Source of the DNA: Adiantum capillus-veneris | Lineage: Eukaryota; Streptophyta; Polypodiopsida; Polypodiales; Pteridaceae | NCBI GenBank assembly: GCA_014529385.2 | Contig: CM043948.1 | Location: 22,131,951 to 22,195,950, forward strand | DNA: 64,000 nucleotides | Direction: 5' to 3' | Part shown: positions 9,420 through 22,346 of the stretch, piece by piece | How the letters are laid out: every line of letters starts with the position of its first letter | How positions within the stretch are numbered: the first letter of the stretch is position 1 | Translations under genes and position numbers: made by a program | The notes under the pieces: model-generated | The model's database searches: none | The model's input: the letters and a program-made list of their open reading frames with translations, nothing else | Told to the model about the DNA's origin: nothing

Positions 9420-10700
9420 GCTTGAAAAGACTCGAATTCATTCAATCCAACTGGGGAGTAAGCCTAAGAGTTGTCCGAACTAGTGGGTAAGCTCAAGGAC
9501 ACTTCGAGGTAAAAATTTTAAGAAGTTGACCAAAACTCAAATTATTTACTTTTTCTTGACTTTTTAGGCGAAACTAAGTTTTGACTTGATTTATAGGCTT
9601 AAAAAACATCATAAAAAGACTATTTTTGAGAAATTGCAAAAAAGTGCTCATTTCAAGCCTCAAGTTAATAATCGTGATTATTAACTTTTTGCTCTAAATT
9701 AGCCAAGACTCATATCATTGACTCATTGCATGTGTACAAACAACTTTTGTAAAGGCCCAAGAGATTTAGATCACTAAACTGGCAAAAAACTGGGTGAAAA
9801 CTAAAGTTTCTATTGACTTTTTGAATCTTGAGTGTGAATTGAGGAAAATTTTATCCAAACTTCATGAAACTTGATTCATAGGCTTATATTAATGTGATAA
9901 ACATGTGTGTATGCTCAGTTGACCAAAAACTTGCAAATTTTTGGCAAAAGTAAATAATCGCGATTATTTACATCTGCCATGTTTTTGAACTTTTTGACCA
10001 AGTTGGCATACCACTTGCTTAACCAGGTTGTAATAAGCCCACAAACCAAATTTGGTGAAATTTGGATCACTAGAGTGAAAACTATGACAAAAATTGCAAA
10101 GTTAGTTTACGGACATATAATTGATGACCATTTGACCAAAAATTGTCCAAACTTGATGAACATCGGCTAGTGACCTTAACATAAGGTGCTTAATAGATCT
10201 GTGTCAAAGTTGGGACAAAAATATGCAAGAAATTTTCAAGAGTAAATAGTCGCGATTATTTACATTTGCTTCAAAACTTGGTGATTTTGCAAATTTGAGT
10301 ATACCACAAGGTCAAGCACATCAATTGGACCCCACAAATCAATTTTGGTGAAATTTGGACCACAAAAGTGAGACTTAGGCCAGATTCTTGAAATCAGAGT
10401 CTGCGGACACGGAATAGTGAGTAAACTTGATCAAATTTTATCCAAACTTGTTGAAACTTGCAGAAGGGCTTTAACAAGTTGTATACATGTCAAACCAATC
10501 CAAAAAGTGCAAAAAAGTAACAAAAGTAAATAATCGTGATTATTTACTTCTGTTATCCAGAGACTTCAAATTTGACTTTTGGGCTTATACAGTATTAGAC
10601 CAGCATAATATAAGGCCACTAGGAAATTTTGGGTTCAATCAGATCAAAATTGGTACAAATACACTCAGTTTACAGGTTGCAGATTAGACCTTTGATTTTG
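9420..10700. repeat. Leader array of about 285-bp units, each with a TCGCGA-centred palindrome
   Basis: Palindromes occupy 9664-9685, 9950-9971, 10242-10263 and 10526-10547, spaced 286, 292 and 284 bp. The core is TAAATAATCGCGATTATTTA with outer G and C, giving 22 bp of perfect dyad symmetry in the 9950 copy; others have one or two changes. Flanks also repeat: for example, aatttggtgaaatttgga and ttttggtgaaatttggac sit at equal distance before successive sites, and so does atccaaactt. An imperfect site may lie at about 9528-9549. The same palindrome recurs at 28137 and 28681, and half-sites lie in both LTRs (8616 and 31477). Confidence 0.9.
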
Positions 10701-11104
10701 CCAAGCTGAATTTGAAAGTCAAAATTTTGACTTCCATAGCATGAATTGAAGTGAAATACAGAGACCAATCACTGGAGTTCTCAAGAGCTCTACTGTCCTT
10801 ATAGAAAAATAGCTAATTTGATAAATTTTGTACAGGAATCAGGTTGCAGACAAGGAATCAGTGGCTTGACAGAAAGTTGCAATTGAATCAAGTGGAAATT
10901 GACGACAAGTCAATCTAAGGTGAGTACTCAAACCAGGGCTTCATAACTCTATATGAACCTTAGATCCGGTCGTGTAATAGGAAATCAAGGCCTATTTGGA
11001 GAAAACACCAATAGAGTATCCACTCAAGAAAGCGTGAATCAAGGCAATTCCTTGCACACAATTCCTGAAGAAGTCTCGACACTTTTTCAGATTCAACATC
11101 CAAA
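10701..11104 (+). other. End of the 5' leader, start of gag region
   Basis: From about 10953 the frame NLRSGRVIGNQGLFGENTN resembles the start of plant gypsy gag proteins, many of which begin with RSG. It shifts frame before 11105. Confidence 0.45.
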
Positions 11105-12658
11105 ATGTCTTCTTACTCGACTCACTCGGAAACTGGAACGACAATGCGCTATAAGCATATACTCTCTTTTTACAAGACTAATCGTCATGGAGCCCAAGTT
11201 TACTTGGGCCCTAACGAAGAGTATGCTATTCGCATTGATGACCATGGTATTGAGTTCGAAGAAGAAGTTAGGGCCAACAAACAAGGAAAAATGTACATGG
11301 ATCGAAACGGAACTCAATATGTACAAGTTGAAAATCCTGATATGGTAGACAAATGGGGATTAGAAGTAAACACTATAATCCCAGATATGTCAGCAAAAGA
11401 AGGACCACCAACTTTGGAATTCGAGGGATACGATCAAGTAGACTTGAAGCCTTTGAAACGGCTTAGTATAGATAATCCTAAGATCGGAGTCTATTGTTGG
11501 GAAGATAGAAACATAAAAGATCTTTTGTGGACTTCTCATGCTAGACCAGGACAATTAACGGCCATGAAGATCATCTATATCTTCAAAATCAAAGATAAGG
11601 GATCTACGGATCTACCAACTTACTTGTTTAGGGATTGTTATAACAACAATTTTGTTATGATGACTCCTGAGGAGGTAGAACAAACCAAATACCAGGGGTA
11701 TTCCATACGGGATTGGATATTGGGTCAAGGACCAGAAACCACTCCAAGAGACGAACATCGTGAGAGATCATCTGAGAGAAATTTGAAGAAACCAGAAACC
11801 ACCTCATCACGTAGAAAAACGGGTGACACTAAGGCCAGTCCAGGGCTACATGAGTCACTATTTCCGACATACTGGTTTGAAGGACTCGAAACATGAATAA
11901 CTCCCAAAGGACCTAGAGTTGAACCAAATAGACGTGTCACACCAGCTGATTTTCAAAAATGGGTCAAAAAATACAGTGGATCAAGGGATCCATATGACCA
12001 CTAAGCAAGCTTTAAGCAAGTGCTAAGAGTAGAGCGTATATTCGATTTCCATACTCAATTCAAGGGGTTTGGAATGACATTAGAAGGAAAAGCTTTGACA
12101 TGGTTTCAAAACATTCCACCAAGGTCAATCATGGATTTGAATACATTAACTCAAGGATTTGTAGTTGCTCGTTCTAAAACGGGGATTAAACATAATACGG
12201 TAGCTCAAATCTACAGCTTCAAACAGAAACATGGTGAGTCTGTTAGGGATTGTGCAACTCGAATGAAACAATACATTTCCAGATGCCCAAAGATGGAGAT
12301 ACCTGCAGAAGAGCGACTTGTATCATTGTTCCTGGAGGGACTGCTAAACAAAGAACTTCATGCTATACTCTATAGTAAAAAGCATACAACCCTCGAGGTG
12401 TGTGTGTCTGATGCTATTGACCTAGGAGACAATTGTGAGATCTTTAATGAAGAGGATGTCCCTAAGGATAACCAAAGCGAGAAGACTGCATCCACAAAAC
12501 TAGCACAAGTGGGAACGGCTGTTGCGGCACCACTCTCAGCCATAGAAGATATGCTAAAAAGGATGAATGACATGATGAAAAATATGCAGAAAGCACCTAT
12601 GAGAGGACCAGGACAAGGGATAATCCCACAAGGACAACCAATTAGGCCACAAAAATGA
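11105..12658 (+). pseudogene. Element 1 gag, N-terminal and central domain
   Basis: One frame runs from 11105 to 12658, broken by stops at 11894 and 12002. The first 260 codons form a hydrophilic N-terminal domain without a clear family match. From about 12020 comes the retrotransposon gag core: FGMTLEGKALTWFQNIPP, then KHGESVRDCATRMKQYISRC and LFLEGLLNKELH. It matches the layout in which a helical core with a W-F motif is followed by F-L-E-G-L-x-x-L. The segment ends with Met/Lys-rich helices and a Gly/Pro-rich linker. Confidence 0.85.
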
Positions 12659-12744
12659 TGTGCAATCGAGGGTAAATGGACCAACCACGAGACCCACGAG
12701 TGCTACTTCAGACCAAAGTATGATGGGAATGTTCAGTATGTCCC

Positions 12745-13553
12745 ATGAGACCCCAGGGGCAACCCATGTACAGATATCAGCCTAATATGGCTCAAGTTCA
12801 AAGACCACCAATGGGTATGGAGAGACCTCAACCTGTGTTGGGACAACAACCTCGTTACCCAGGACATAATGCGGTGCCTATAAAGTACATGCACTCAGAA
12901 GCAGTCATAGATGAAAAATCATTAGTGCCTGTTACAAGCTATGCAGAGCATAGTCCATCTACAGTAATGGTAGAGGGAGATTGGTATAGCCCACACCCAC
13001 CACCAATGGAGGAAACCATGACTTATGCTCCATCATAGCTCGCACCAATGTATTATATAGCTAATCAAGGTGTCAGACCTCCCATGGGAAGACCCATGAT
13101 GAAGCCCAGAATAGGAAACTGTCATAATTGTGGTGTTGATGACCATTGGAAGAATGAATGTCTAGAGCCTGACAAAAACCTCAAACCAATTGAAGCCTAT
13201 TGCATACAATGTTGCAAAAGGGAGGACACTTTCCGGAAGATTGTCCTAAGAATCCTTTGAACAAGGGAAAAACTGTAGTCAACGTAGTCCAAGTGATGCC
13301 TAGTAGCTCATCAGAGAGAGAACCGATTGTTCCAATCAAGGTAATCACTAGAGCCCAGGCAAAGAAAAAGAAACACAATTCCTCTGATGATTCGGAGAAC
13401 ACGAAACTTTCTTTTCAAAGAATCAAAAGGGGTAGAAGCATAAGATATGAGATGAGAAAACAAAAACAACGAGTTGAAAACGAAGAGAAAGCAAAAATTC
13501 TAGCCCAGACAAGTCGAAAGAAACTGGCAGTGAATTCAAGGAAACAACCATGA
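12745..13553 (+). pseudogene. Element 1 gag C-terminus with two zinc knuckles
   Basis: A Pro/Gln/Met-rich linker leads to CHNCGVDDHWKNEC (about 13120), a good CX2CX4HX4C knuckle. A second one follows after a frameshift near 13205 (CIQC, then GHFPEDCP). The last part (13200-13553) is very Lys/Arg-rich and includes VPIKVITRAQAKKKK. The homologous VPVNVLTRSM stretch occurs in element 2 at about 42540. Three frames are used, so it is decayed. Confidence 0.8.
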
Positions 13554-15153
13554 AATCTGGAGGATCCATTCTGGTTGATAAAATCTTTGAGCCTATCAAT
13601 GCCGCCTTAGAAACCTACTAAGCAAGACTTAAAGCGGGCCAAAACATGGAAAACAAATGGAAAAACTATCCATCTCCAGACATGGAAGCAACTAAGCTGG
13701 AAGCTTATCAAAATTTGGTAAGAATCACGCAGGAAATGCTGGATAAATAGAAACCCAAGCTTGGAAGTATTGCAAAACCGTAAGAGCTGGCGGTAGAAGA
13801 AACGAAAGCAAAATCCAATGTGGTGGCAAAACCCCACCTTGAAACAAATGAATCAGAGCTCATAGTACCGGATAGTGAAGATGCCTTAGACAGAATTCCA
13901 TTTGTAGAGGAAGATTGGCCAGGACAATTATGGGAAAAGGTAAGGGAGATCAATGATGGGAGTCTAACTTTAAAGTCGGCTCCTATAGAGGAAGTCTGGT
14001 TGGATAACCTACCATCTGATATAAACATGATATACAATCCTTACACGGGGATTGCGGATTAGAGGCTTCAGGGATATCTAAACCAATGACATTAAAAACA
14101 TTACCTTCTTACTTGGGAGATAACAAAGATGAATCTATCATTTGCAAAACCACTCAAGTCAAAAGAGCCAAACAGACCCTAGAAGTAGACAACATTCATT
14201 CAATCATGTCTACACCTATTCAATGCACTCTTACTTTGGGAGAACTGTTGAAACTCAAGCCATACTTATGGAATGATTTACAGAAAACCCTAGAAAAGGT
14301 GGGGATAACGGGGTTAATCTCTAAGAATCTGAGAAACTCGAAAAATGAAACGGAATACAAAGAGATTCGATCAGTTCCTATGAACAAGGTCAGAGAATAT
14401 TATGAAGGGGAAGAAGGAAACACTACCCTCCCAGTGAAGTATAATGACATTGAAACCATGGCAATACTGGATAGTGGAGTTGGCATAGCCATAGCCACTA
14501 AAGCAGTATGGGAATCGTGGGGACAGTCAGCCATTAGACAAACACAAATGAAATTGCAGTTGGCTGACGGACACATTGAAAGACCATTAGGGCTACTAGA
14601 AAAAGTGATAGTCAACTCCTGTGGAATTGAATATCAACACACTTTTGCCATAGTAGACTTTGGAAAAAAACTCAACTATGAAATCATAAATGGGAAGACC
14701 TTTCATGCGACAGGCACAACTTATCCAAGATTGGGGAAACGACTATCTGTACTTGAAGCAGGTGGGATCTATAACAAGAGTCAATCCAAAAGATCACACC
14801 TATAGAGACGTTTTGAAAACACCCATCCAAGAGTTTGATTCAGTCTCTTCGGCTGAAACTAAACTTCCATCTTGGCTAAACAAAGATGCTCCTATTTGGA
14901 TGTGCGGAGCTTTAGAAAATGGAAGCTTAAGACGAGAGGAATGTATCCTAGAAAGGGACTGTACAGACGAAGCCTACATACATGAACCCTTTCCAGAGCA
15001 TTTATTCGAACCATTCGAGTGGACTCAAATTTTGACGACAATGGATGTATGCATGAACACGTCTATGCCTACTCAATTTTGCAATGAGGATGGCTACGAC
15101 ATAATTCCCATCCAAATGATGTCATTGAAAACAAGGATGAGGAAACAAAGGAC
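13554..15153 (+). pseudogene. Element 1 protease (PR1) and linker
   Basis: Open pieces 13820-14062, 14086-14805 and 14690-15157 lie in different frames. The aspartic protease core is at about 14440-14760: TMAILDSGVGIAIATKAVWE has the D-S-G active site (A changed to V after it), and the closing motif GRPFMRQAQLIQDW is in the shifted frame at about 14690. This is the usual protease position, between gag and RT. An acidic linker (13820-14060) precedes it. Confidence 0.8.
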
Positions 15154-16560
15154 TTGATGAAAGCTCAACAAGTCTTTTTTGACCTCTATTACGATGCAAC
15201 TGATGAGTTAGATAAACACTCAGCTACCTCCAAAGATTCGAGATCCGTAAAAGAACATACGAGGGCTCAATTACTCTTAAGGGGAGGGGAGGAAATTTTT
15301 TTTGACTTTAGAAACCAGAAATCAAGAAGACAAAAATGGTATAGAAGAAAGAGAGACACTAAAATTGTGAAAGCACGACCTATGCCAACAGTCTCCAGTA
15401 AAACACAATTCTTGATGCAAATAGATGCTAGTGATTGTGTCAAGGACAAAATAAATCACAGATATCCTTCAAAGGGAAACTCAAAAATGTCTCTGGCATT
15501 GAGAAAAACAAGGAAGGGTACTCACGAAGAACATCAGGATAAAAAACCACTCATGACCAGAGTCGAGCGAAAAAAGAAATATCAAGAGTTGAAAAAAGCT
15601 CTAAAGGAGATATACACCACCGAAATGGAAACCACGAAAGAGGATGGGAAGGATGTAATGCATGTTCCATTCCATTACAAAAAGTATACTCTCCAAGATC
15701 GGAAAATCGTAATCGAACAACCTGTTAGGGAACTACGAAAACAAGGCGAGTCTTACGAAGGGCTTGAAAATGCTAAAAAGGTAGACTTGGTTGAACCAGG
15801 ACCAGGAGAAGAGCCTAGACCGGCTTACATAGCAAATGACCTAACAGAAGAAGAAGAAAAGATTTTGCTAAGATTATTAAAGGAATACCGGGATATCTTT
15901 ATTTGGTCTTACAAGGATCTCAAGGGTGTTGATCCAGAAATCTGTCAACATACTATACCCATGAGAGATGATGCGAGACCAAGTAGATAGAGACCATACA
16001 CTTATAACGAAACATTTGCCAGAAAGATCAAAGAAGAGATTGAAAAACTAAAGAAAGCCGAATTCATTTATGAAATTGAACACACTGATTGGGTGTCTCC
16101 AATTGTGGTAGTACCTAAGAAGAATGGGAAATTATGAGTGTGCGTTAATCTCAAAAAAGTGAATGCAGCTACCATTAGAGACAACTTTCCTCTTTCGATA
16201 ATTGAGCACGTTTTAGAACGAGTGGCAAGAAAAGAAGCTTACAGCTTCCTAGATGGCTTTTCGGGATACAATCAACTTTTGGTTGACCCAAAAGATCATC
16301 ATAAAACTGCTTTTGCAACAGAATGGGATATATTTGCCTATCGGGTTATGCCGTTTGGGTTAACTAATGCTCCAGCCACATTTCAAAGATTGATGAGCCA
16401 TGCTTTCAAAGAGTATCTTTGGAAATTCTTGGAAGTAATACATGGATGATTTATGTGTACATTCATCAATCCGAGCTGATCATTTTGAACACCGCAAAAA
16501 GGTATTCGAGAAATGTAGACTTTACAGGATTTTCTTAAACCCTGAAAAGTGCACATCATG
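15154..16560 (+). pseudogene. Element 1 reverse transcriptase
   Basis: The pre-RT linker has LVEPGPGEEPRPAYIANDLT and KEYRDIFIWSYKDLKGV. RT blocks follow: IKEEIEKLKKAEFI, WVSPIVVVPKKNGKL, a stop, VCVNLKKVNAATIRDNFPL, FLDGFSGYNQ, VMPFGLTNAPATFQRLM. The catalytic Y-x-D-D region at about 16440 is split by a frameshift: EVIHG then stop in one frame, MDDLCVHSS in the other. Stops at 15988 and 16135 add to the damage. The order fits plant Ty3/gypsy RT. Confidence 0.9.
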
Positions 16561-17628
16561 GGAAGACAAGGGAAAATCCTTGGATATATAGTGTCTAAAA
16601 ATGGCATAGCTACCGATATTGAAAAGATTCATGTCATTTCTGATTTGCCTAGACCAACAACAGTCAAAGGGGTACAAGCCTTCATGGGACATTGTGGATA
16701 TTACCGACGGTTAATCTACATGTATGCTATAATTTCAAAACCCATGTATAGCTTGATTACGCACTTTGAATGGACTGAGGCATGTGAAAAATCCTTCATG
16801 AAGCTTAAGCAAGCTCTCACCTCAGCTCCAATATTGAAAGTACCCGATTGGGATAAGGTATTCCACGTACACGTAGATGCTTCAAACTTTGTTATTGGTT
16901 GTATACTAGCCCAACCAGGAGATGGGAAAATTGACTTTCCTATTTCTTATGCTAGCCACCGACAATTAAATATGGCAGAAAAGAATCACACCACCACTAA
17001 AAGAGAAGGACTAGGAATGATCTATGCTGTTAAAAAGTATAGACATTACCTATTAGCCAACAAGTTTGTGTTCTTTGTAGACCACCAAGCTTTGTTATAT
17101 TTGGTCAATAAGCCATGCAACGCAGGAAGAATAGTGAGATGGTTCATCATTCTTCTCGAATTTGATTTCACTGTGGTTGTGAAAAAAGGCACCACACATC
17201 AACGAGCAGATCATTTGTCAAGGATTGTTTCAGGGGAATCACCTAAAGGGGTAGATGATGATCTACCAGATGCCTGTTTGTTCTCCGTGGAAATGATACC
17301 TAGATGGTCTAAAAAAAATTTGTCATTGATGACAATAGCTCAAGTGGATTCACCACTTCCTATCACAATTGATTTAATCGAGCAATCACCTATGTATCAA
17401 TTACTAGCTGGGAGGCTATATAAAAGGAATCGAGACGGGATATTGCTTTTATGCATTAACCCTGAAGAAAAGGACCAGTACCTAAGTCCAGCACATGTTA
17501 CCATAGTAGGACTTCACTTTGTAGAAGATCAAACTATGCAACGAATCGTAAGACTTGGAGTATTTTGGCCGACTATGAGAAGAGATGTTCGATCTTTTGT
17601 AAAAGATTGCCCTCAATGTCAGAAATAA
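16549..17628 (+). pseudogene. Element 1 RT thumb, RNase H and first integrase zinc module
   Basis: A 359-codon open frame. It starts with the RT end (ILGYIVSKNGIATD, GVQAFMGHCGYYRRL). RNase H follows at about residues 90-230 with FHVHVDASNFVIGCILAQPG, then TKREGLGMIYAVKKYRHYLL, FFVDHQALLYLVNK and QRADHLSRI, so D, E, D and D positions are present. The last 90 codons are an HHCC-type zinc module: LLAGRLYKRNRDGILLL, then HVTIVGLHFV and CPQCQK before a stop. This is the longest intact open frame of the pol gene. Confidence 0.9.
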
Positions 17629-17925
17629 CCACCCATTCCTCATGTAACATTGTTCAAATGTCACCTGTTCCTAAGTGGAGTAACTATCTGGTTACTTACT
17701 TATCAAGCCGAACATTTCCTGAGGATATGAGTAAACGCCGTCAAAGAGCAATTGAAACAGAAGCAATAGACTATGCTCTCATTGGGAACCAATTGTATCA
17801 GAGAGGTAAAGATCAACATTTGCGTCTTTGTGCAAATGAAAATGAGTATATTCCGATTATAGAACAAGCACATGCTGGATTAGCTGGAGGTCACTTTTCT
17901 AGTGAGACCACCGCATTGGGCAACT
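17629..17925 (+). pseudogene. Second, consecutive integrase zinc module (truncated)
   Basis: Directly after the first zinc module, in another frame, comes VPKWSNYLVTYLSSRTFPED, then ALIGNQLYQRGKDQHLRLCA and EQAHAGLAGGHFSSETTA. It is another complete start of an integrase N-terminal domain with both histidines (H-x5-H type). The C-x2-C half is cut off by the LINE junction near 17925. Element 3 on the minus strand has only one such module, and that one resembles this second copy. Confidence 0.75.
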
Positions 17926-18299
17926 TGCAAGCCTCACCTATAAAGTTTAAAGCTCCCACCCCTTTTACTCTTATCCCGCCTCTTGAAAGTTGAGTCTGGC
18001 AAATTGCAAGCTTGATCCTTGGCGCCTCATTTTAATATGCACTTGCCATTTAGTATTGACGCTCGGGAGAACGGCCAATTGTATGCACCATGCCGGATGA
18101 GACCAAGCGAAAGATTATCCTTGATAATAGTTGGATCTATTTCAGGGATACAAAATGTTTTGTATGTGAAGATCGCACTATTAAGCAACAAAATATGCGT
18201 CGCAAGGCATATGAGGAAAAGAATAATAAAAACAAGGAAATCTCTCATAAAGAAAATGTGCCCAAGGAGGAGGCAAGTCTCTCAAGCAAATAGGGATGC

Positions 18300-19507
18300 G
18301 TGACCTATGAGACCGAGTTACAATTGAAAATATGCTTTTGGAATTGTAATGGATACCCATGGAATGCGGGGGTTGGCATTGATGAACTAACAAGCAAAGC
18401 CGATGTTGTACTTCTTGTTGAAACTTGGGAGCATGATACACAAAGGATTAACGGCTTGGAGGATTACAATGTACATTCATTGATGTGGTCAAAGAATCTC
18501 AAGCAACAAAGAGGACAAGGAGGGTTAGCATGTATGGTTAAGAAAGGATTGGAAGATTTTGTATCAATTGTGAAAGATGACAAGTACAAACGTTATGTAT
18601 GGCTGAAATTATGACACCAAAAAAAGCACCCATTTTTGTAGCCGGTTGCTACATTCCTCATAATGATTCTCCCTTTTATGCTTACATGGATAGAGATCAA
18701 CCATTTTCTGATTTGGAAGAGGACATTGCTTATTTCAAAGGTGAAGGTGAAGGTGATGTTATTGTATTTGGGGATATGAATGCTCGCAAAAAAACATTGC
18801 AACATGATACTCAACAATTTGATATGCCATACATTTCAAGGGAGTTGGAGGAAGTTCACTTGTATGATCGTACTTCAATGGATGAGAAAGAGCCGGATCA
18901 CTATGGAAAGTTACTTTTACACATGTGTAATAGCACAGGTATGCTCATTGCCAATGGTGTATCTTTGTGGAGTGGAACCAATGGATTTACATGTAGAAGA
19001 CATAATGGGGATAGTGTGATTGACTATATGCTACTCTCTGAAGCCATCATGTATCGCATAAAGAGTTTTATGTTTGGTCAATGGACCCCGGAATCCGACC
19101 ATCGCACCTTATGTATTGACCTTTCATGTGGAGAAGCAACTAAGCATGATAATCTCAACCAAAGGCAAGAGAAGTTATCACTATGTATGGATTTCAAACG
19201 GGCACCAATGTACATTGAAATGGTTGAGCAAAAATTATGGATGACAAAGCTTCAATGTGATGCACCATTGGAAACTAAATGGGAAGCTTTCAAGAAAGCT
19301 ATTTGTTCTTGTGCGGAAGAATGCTTTGCCATAAAGCATCTCCATGGTATCAACAAAGATAGATCACGCAAAAGGTGGTTTGATAAAGAATGTCAAGATG
19401 CTCGAAAGTCCTTTATAAAACTTGATGCAACTATGGACAAAGAAAACTATCAAAGTCATTTGCATACATACAAGGCATTGATTCAAAAGAAGAGAAGAAG
19501 ATGGTAA
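18300..19507 (+). pseudogene. LINE ORF2, AP-like endonuclease domain
   Basis: Two pieces (18300-18614 and 18599-19507) are separated by a frameshift at about 18605. Motifs occur in the order of an apurinic-like endonuclease: FWNCNG, then LLVETW (catalytic E), VAGCYIPHNDSP, VFGDMNAR, SVIDYMLLS, and PESDHRTL with the S-D-H ending. A basic stretch follows (RSRKRWFDKECQDARKS), typical of the linker to RT. A stop at 19505 separates it from the RT part. Confidence 0.88.
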
Positions 19508-19604
19508 GTAAAGCAACAAGAATTTCAAGTCCAAGAAAAGGCACATGTATGTGGAAGATTTTGGAGAAACTTGAGAGGCAAGAACGGTTGAGAATTTTGG
19601 TAAC

Positions 19605-21698
19605 TTGAGTCCAGTGGATATGTACACACATTGTAGGCAATTATATGAGCAAGAAAATACTGAAAAAATGCCATTTTATGGTTCACTCCCATGTATGCCG
19701 TCTTTTTTTACTATTGAGGATGTATGCGGTGGGCTTGAAAAGTTGGCCACTCGCAAAGCGGTTGATCTTCAAGGTATCAAGCCGGAGATGATCAAATGGA
19801 CGGGAGATTTTACCCATGAGTGGATGTGTGATATGTTCAACCTTGCACTTCAATATGGTATGCCTTATGATTGGAGTACTAATTGGGTTAAGCCTTTGCA
19901 TAAAGGAGGGGATGTAAAGAATGTAAGCAACTACCAGACTATAATGATTGGGTCTCTTATGGCAAAGTTGTTTGGGTGCATAATGGAGATGAAATTGAGT
20001 GATTGGGCTGAAGAGAATGACAAGTGTGCAAAGGGACAAGCGGGTTTTCGTCGATGCCATAGCACCATTGATCATCTTGTCACTCTTCGTGTTCTCATGG
20101 AGGAAAGTCGGTTGAAAGGCAAGCGATTGTATTGTTGTTTTGTGGACTTTAAGAAAGCCTTTGATATGATTCCACGTAACAATTTTTGGAGAAGGATGGA
20201 AGAACTCCAAGTGCCAAGTGAGTTTATGCTTGCGGTTTCTCGAATCTATGAGAAGGTGATTTGTCAATTGCGCATGGGAAGAGAAATTTCAGAAATTTTT
20301 GTAAGCACTATTGGGGTTAAACAAGGATGTCCATTGTCACCAACTCTCTTTGGTCTATGCATCGATCAATTGGAACAAATGGTACTTGACTTTATGCAAG
20401 AAGAAGGCATTGAAGAGGTCACTATTTGCAATGCAGTAATCATGCTTTTGTTGTATGCGGATGATGTAGTGCTTCTAGCACACACTTTAGAAGATGCACA
20501 AAAGCTTATGGTTGTCCTTGAGAACTTTTTCTTGCATAGTGGGCTGATTGTAAATGAATCCAAAACAAAGGTTATGCTTGTGAAAACCAACCATAAGGAG
20601 AAGCCATGCATTGTGTACAACAACGAGACACTTGAAGTTGTTGAGAGCTTTAAGTACCTTGGCCTTGAGGTTCCATCCAATCACAAGTGGCATGAATGTG
20701 CTATGCGTCGTTTGGAAGCGGTAAAGAGAGCATATTATGCATTTGAGAACATGTGTAATGCGGGAAACATCAAGTGTTGGGTTCTCAAGAAGTATCTTTT
20801 TGATGCATTGGTGACACCGGTTCTTCTTTATGGAGTTGAAGTGTGGGGTGGGAGCATCTCAAAGTCTACTTGGAAAGAGTTTGAGAATGTCCAAAAGCGT
20901 TTTCTTACAAACTTTCTCCAAGTTAAGACACAAACACCATATATGCTCCTACTTCTTGAGTCAGGATCTCTTCCAATTGAGGTTATGGGCATGGAAAGGG
21001 TTGTGGAGTACATGATAAAGATGCATCAAAACCCCTCACATCGACTTCCTACAATTGCATGGGAAGCAAGCAAAAAAGTTCAAAAGACACATAAAAGCAA
21101 GATCTTGAGCACGGGATGGATGCAAGACATAAAGAAGTGGTTTGGGAGATGGGATGCATTACACTTGCTACATGATGCTTCAATTGACTCTCAAGTGAAT
21201 GAAGCTTTTCTACAACGCCAATGTATTACGGCTTGGGAGAAATCCGGTGGGTCACGCTTCATACATTACACCACCTATATTGCCCCCAACTACAAAACCA
21301 TGTTCTTCGCTGAGAGAGGAAACCGTACTCACACTTACATGCTTGAGCCTATTCCCTTGTCCGCGATACGCACTATCGCAGCAATTCGGCTTAGCTCCCA
21401 TTTCCTTCGATGCGAGATAGGGCGTTGGGGCAATGGAGAAGAGTCAAATCGATTGTGCACATTATGCTCACTGCAAGTTCGAGAGTCTGAGTACCACACA
21501 CTACTAGAGTGCTCAGCTTTTGATCACATCCGAACTTGCTTCTCTCACATTTTCAGCCATAACTTAGACCTACACACTTTCCTCTCCCAGCCAAAGTGTG
21601 GGCTCTCCATTGCGACTCTCATCACTACAATTTTGGAGCATCGAGAGTCACTCATCAGCCATACACATACTACATCACATGTAACTTTGGTCCCATAG
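19605..21698 (+). pseudogene. LINE ORF2, reverse transcriptase and C-terminal zinc knuckle
   Basis: A 697-codon open frame. RT motifs include WVKPLHKGGDVKNVSNYQTI, GQAGFRRCHSTIDHLVTLR, CCFVDFKKAFDMIPR, GVKQGCPLSPTLFGL and LLLYADDVVLLAH (catalytic YADD intact), then SFKYLGL. The C-terminus has CTLCSLQVRESEYHTLLEC, a CX2CX9HX4C knuckle as in many LINE C-termini. The frame is open to the end, so this part is young relative to the host element, but the endonuclease part is broken. The motifs are unlike the common plant L1 pattern to my eye; the clade is not settled. Confidence 0.9.
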
Positions 21699-21734
21699 GT
21701 CATATTTGACCTCCGAGGACGATAATAAAATCTA

Positions 21735-22053
<319 letters not shown>

Positions 22054-22056
<3 letters not shown>

Positions 22057-22249
22057 CAGAGAGCTTGCTTGCACAATGTCTTCAACAGTTGAATCGCTGA
22101 TGAGAAACTTGCTGTAGAGAGGAGCCTTCTGGGTTCTTCAAGTAGCAACGTGTACTCATACTTTTAGAACTTTATGAATGTTAATATTATCTTGTGGGCA
22201 ACCTTTCCATGCAGAAAGCAACTTGGAGTTGATTTTCAAACTATTTGAT
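22054..22249. other. Junction between LINE tail and hAT
   Basis: I see no coding signal. One of the hAT ends may lie here but no inverted terminal repeat could be matched. Confidence 0.35.
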
Positions 22250-22346
22250 ACGTGTTCGCGCACGAATCTAAAGGTGTAAGATTATTCAGATTATCTTTCA
22301 ATTTAGGAGCTACCATATCAAACGAATTCTCTTGTAAGCGTTTCTT

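Noticed and set aside
9664-10547. CRISPR-like array from the evenly spaced palindromes
   Set aside because: Spacing is about 285 bp, the intervening sequence is itself repeated, and the context is a plant LTR element.
19683-20680. Minus-strand frames opposite the LINE RT
   Set aside because: Antisense shadows of the RT frame.
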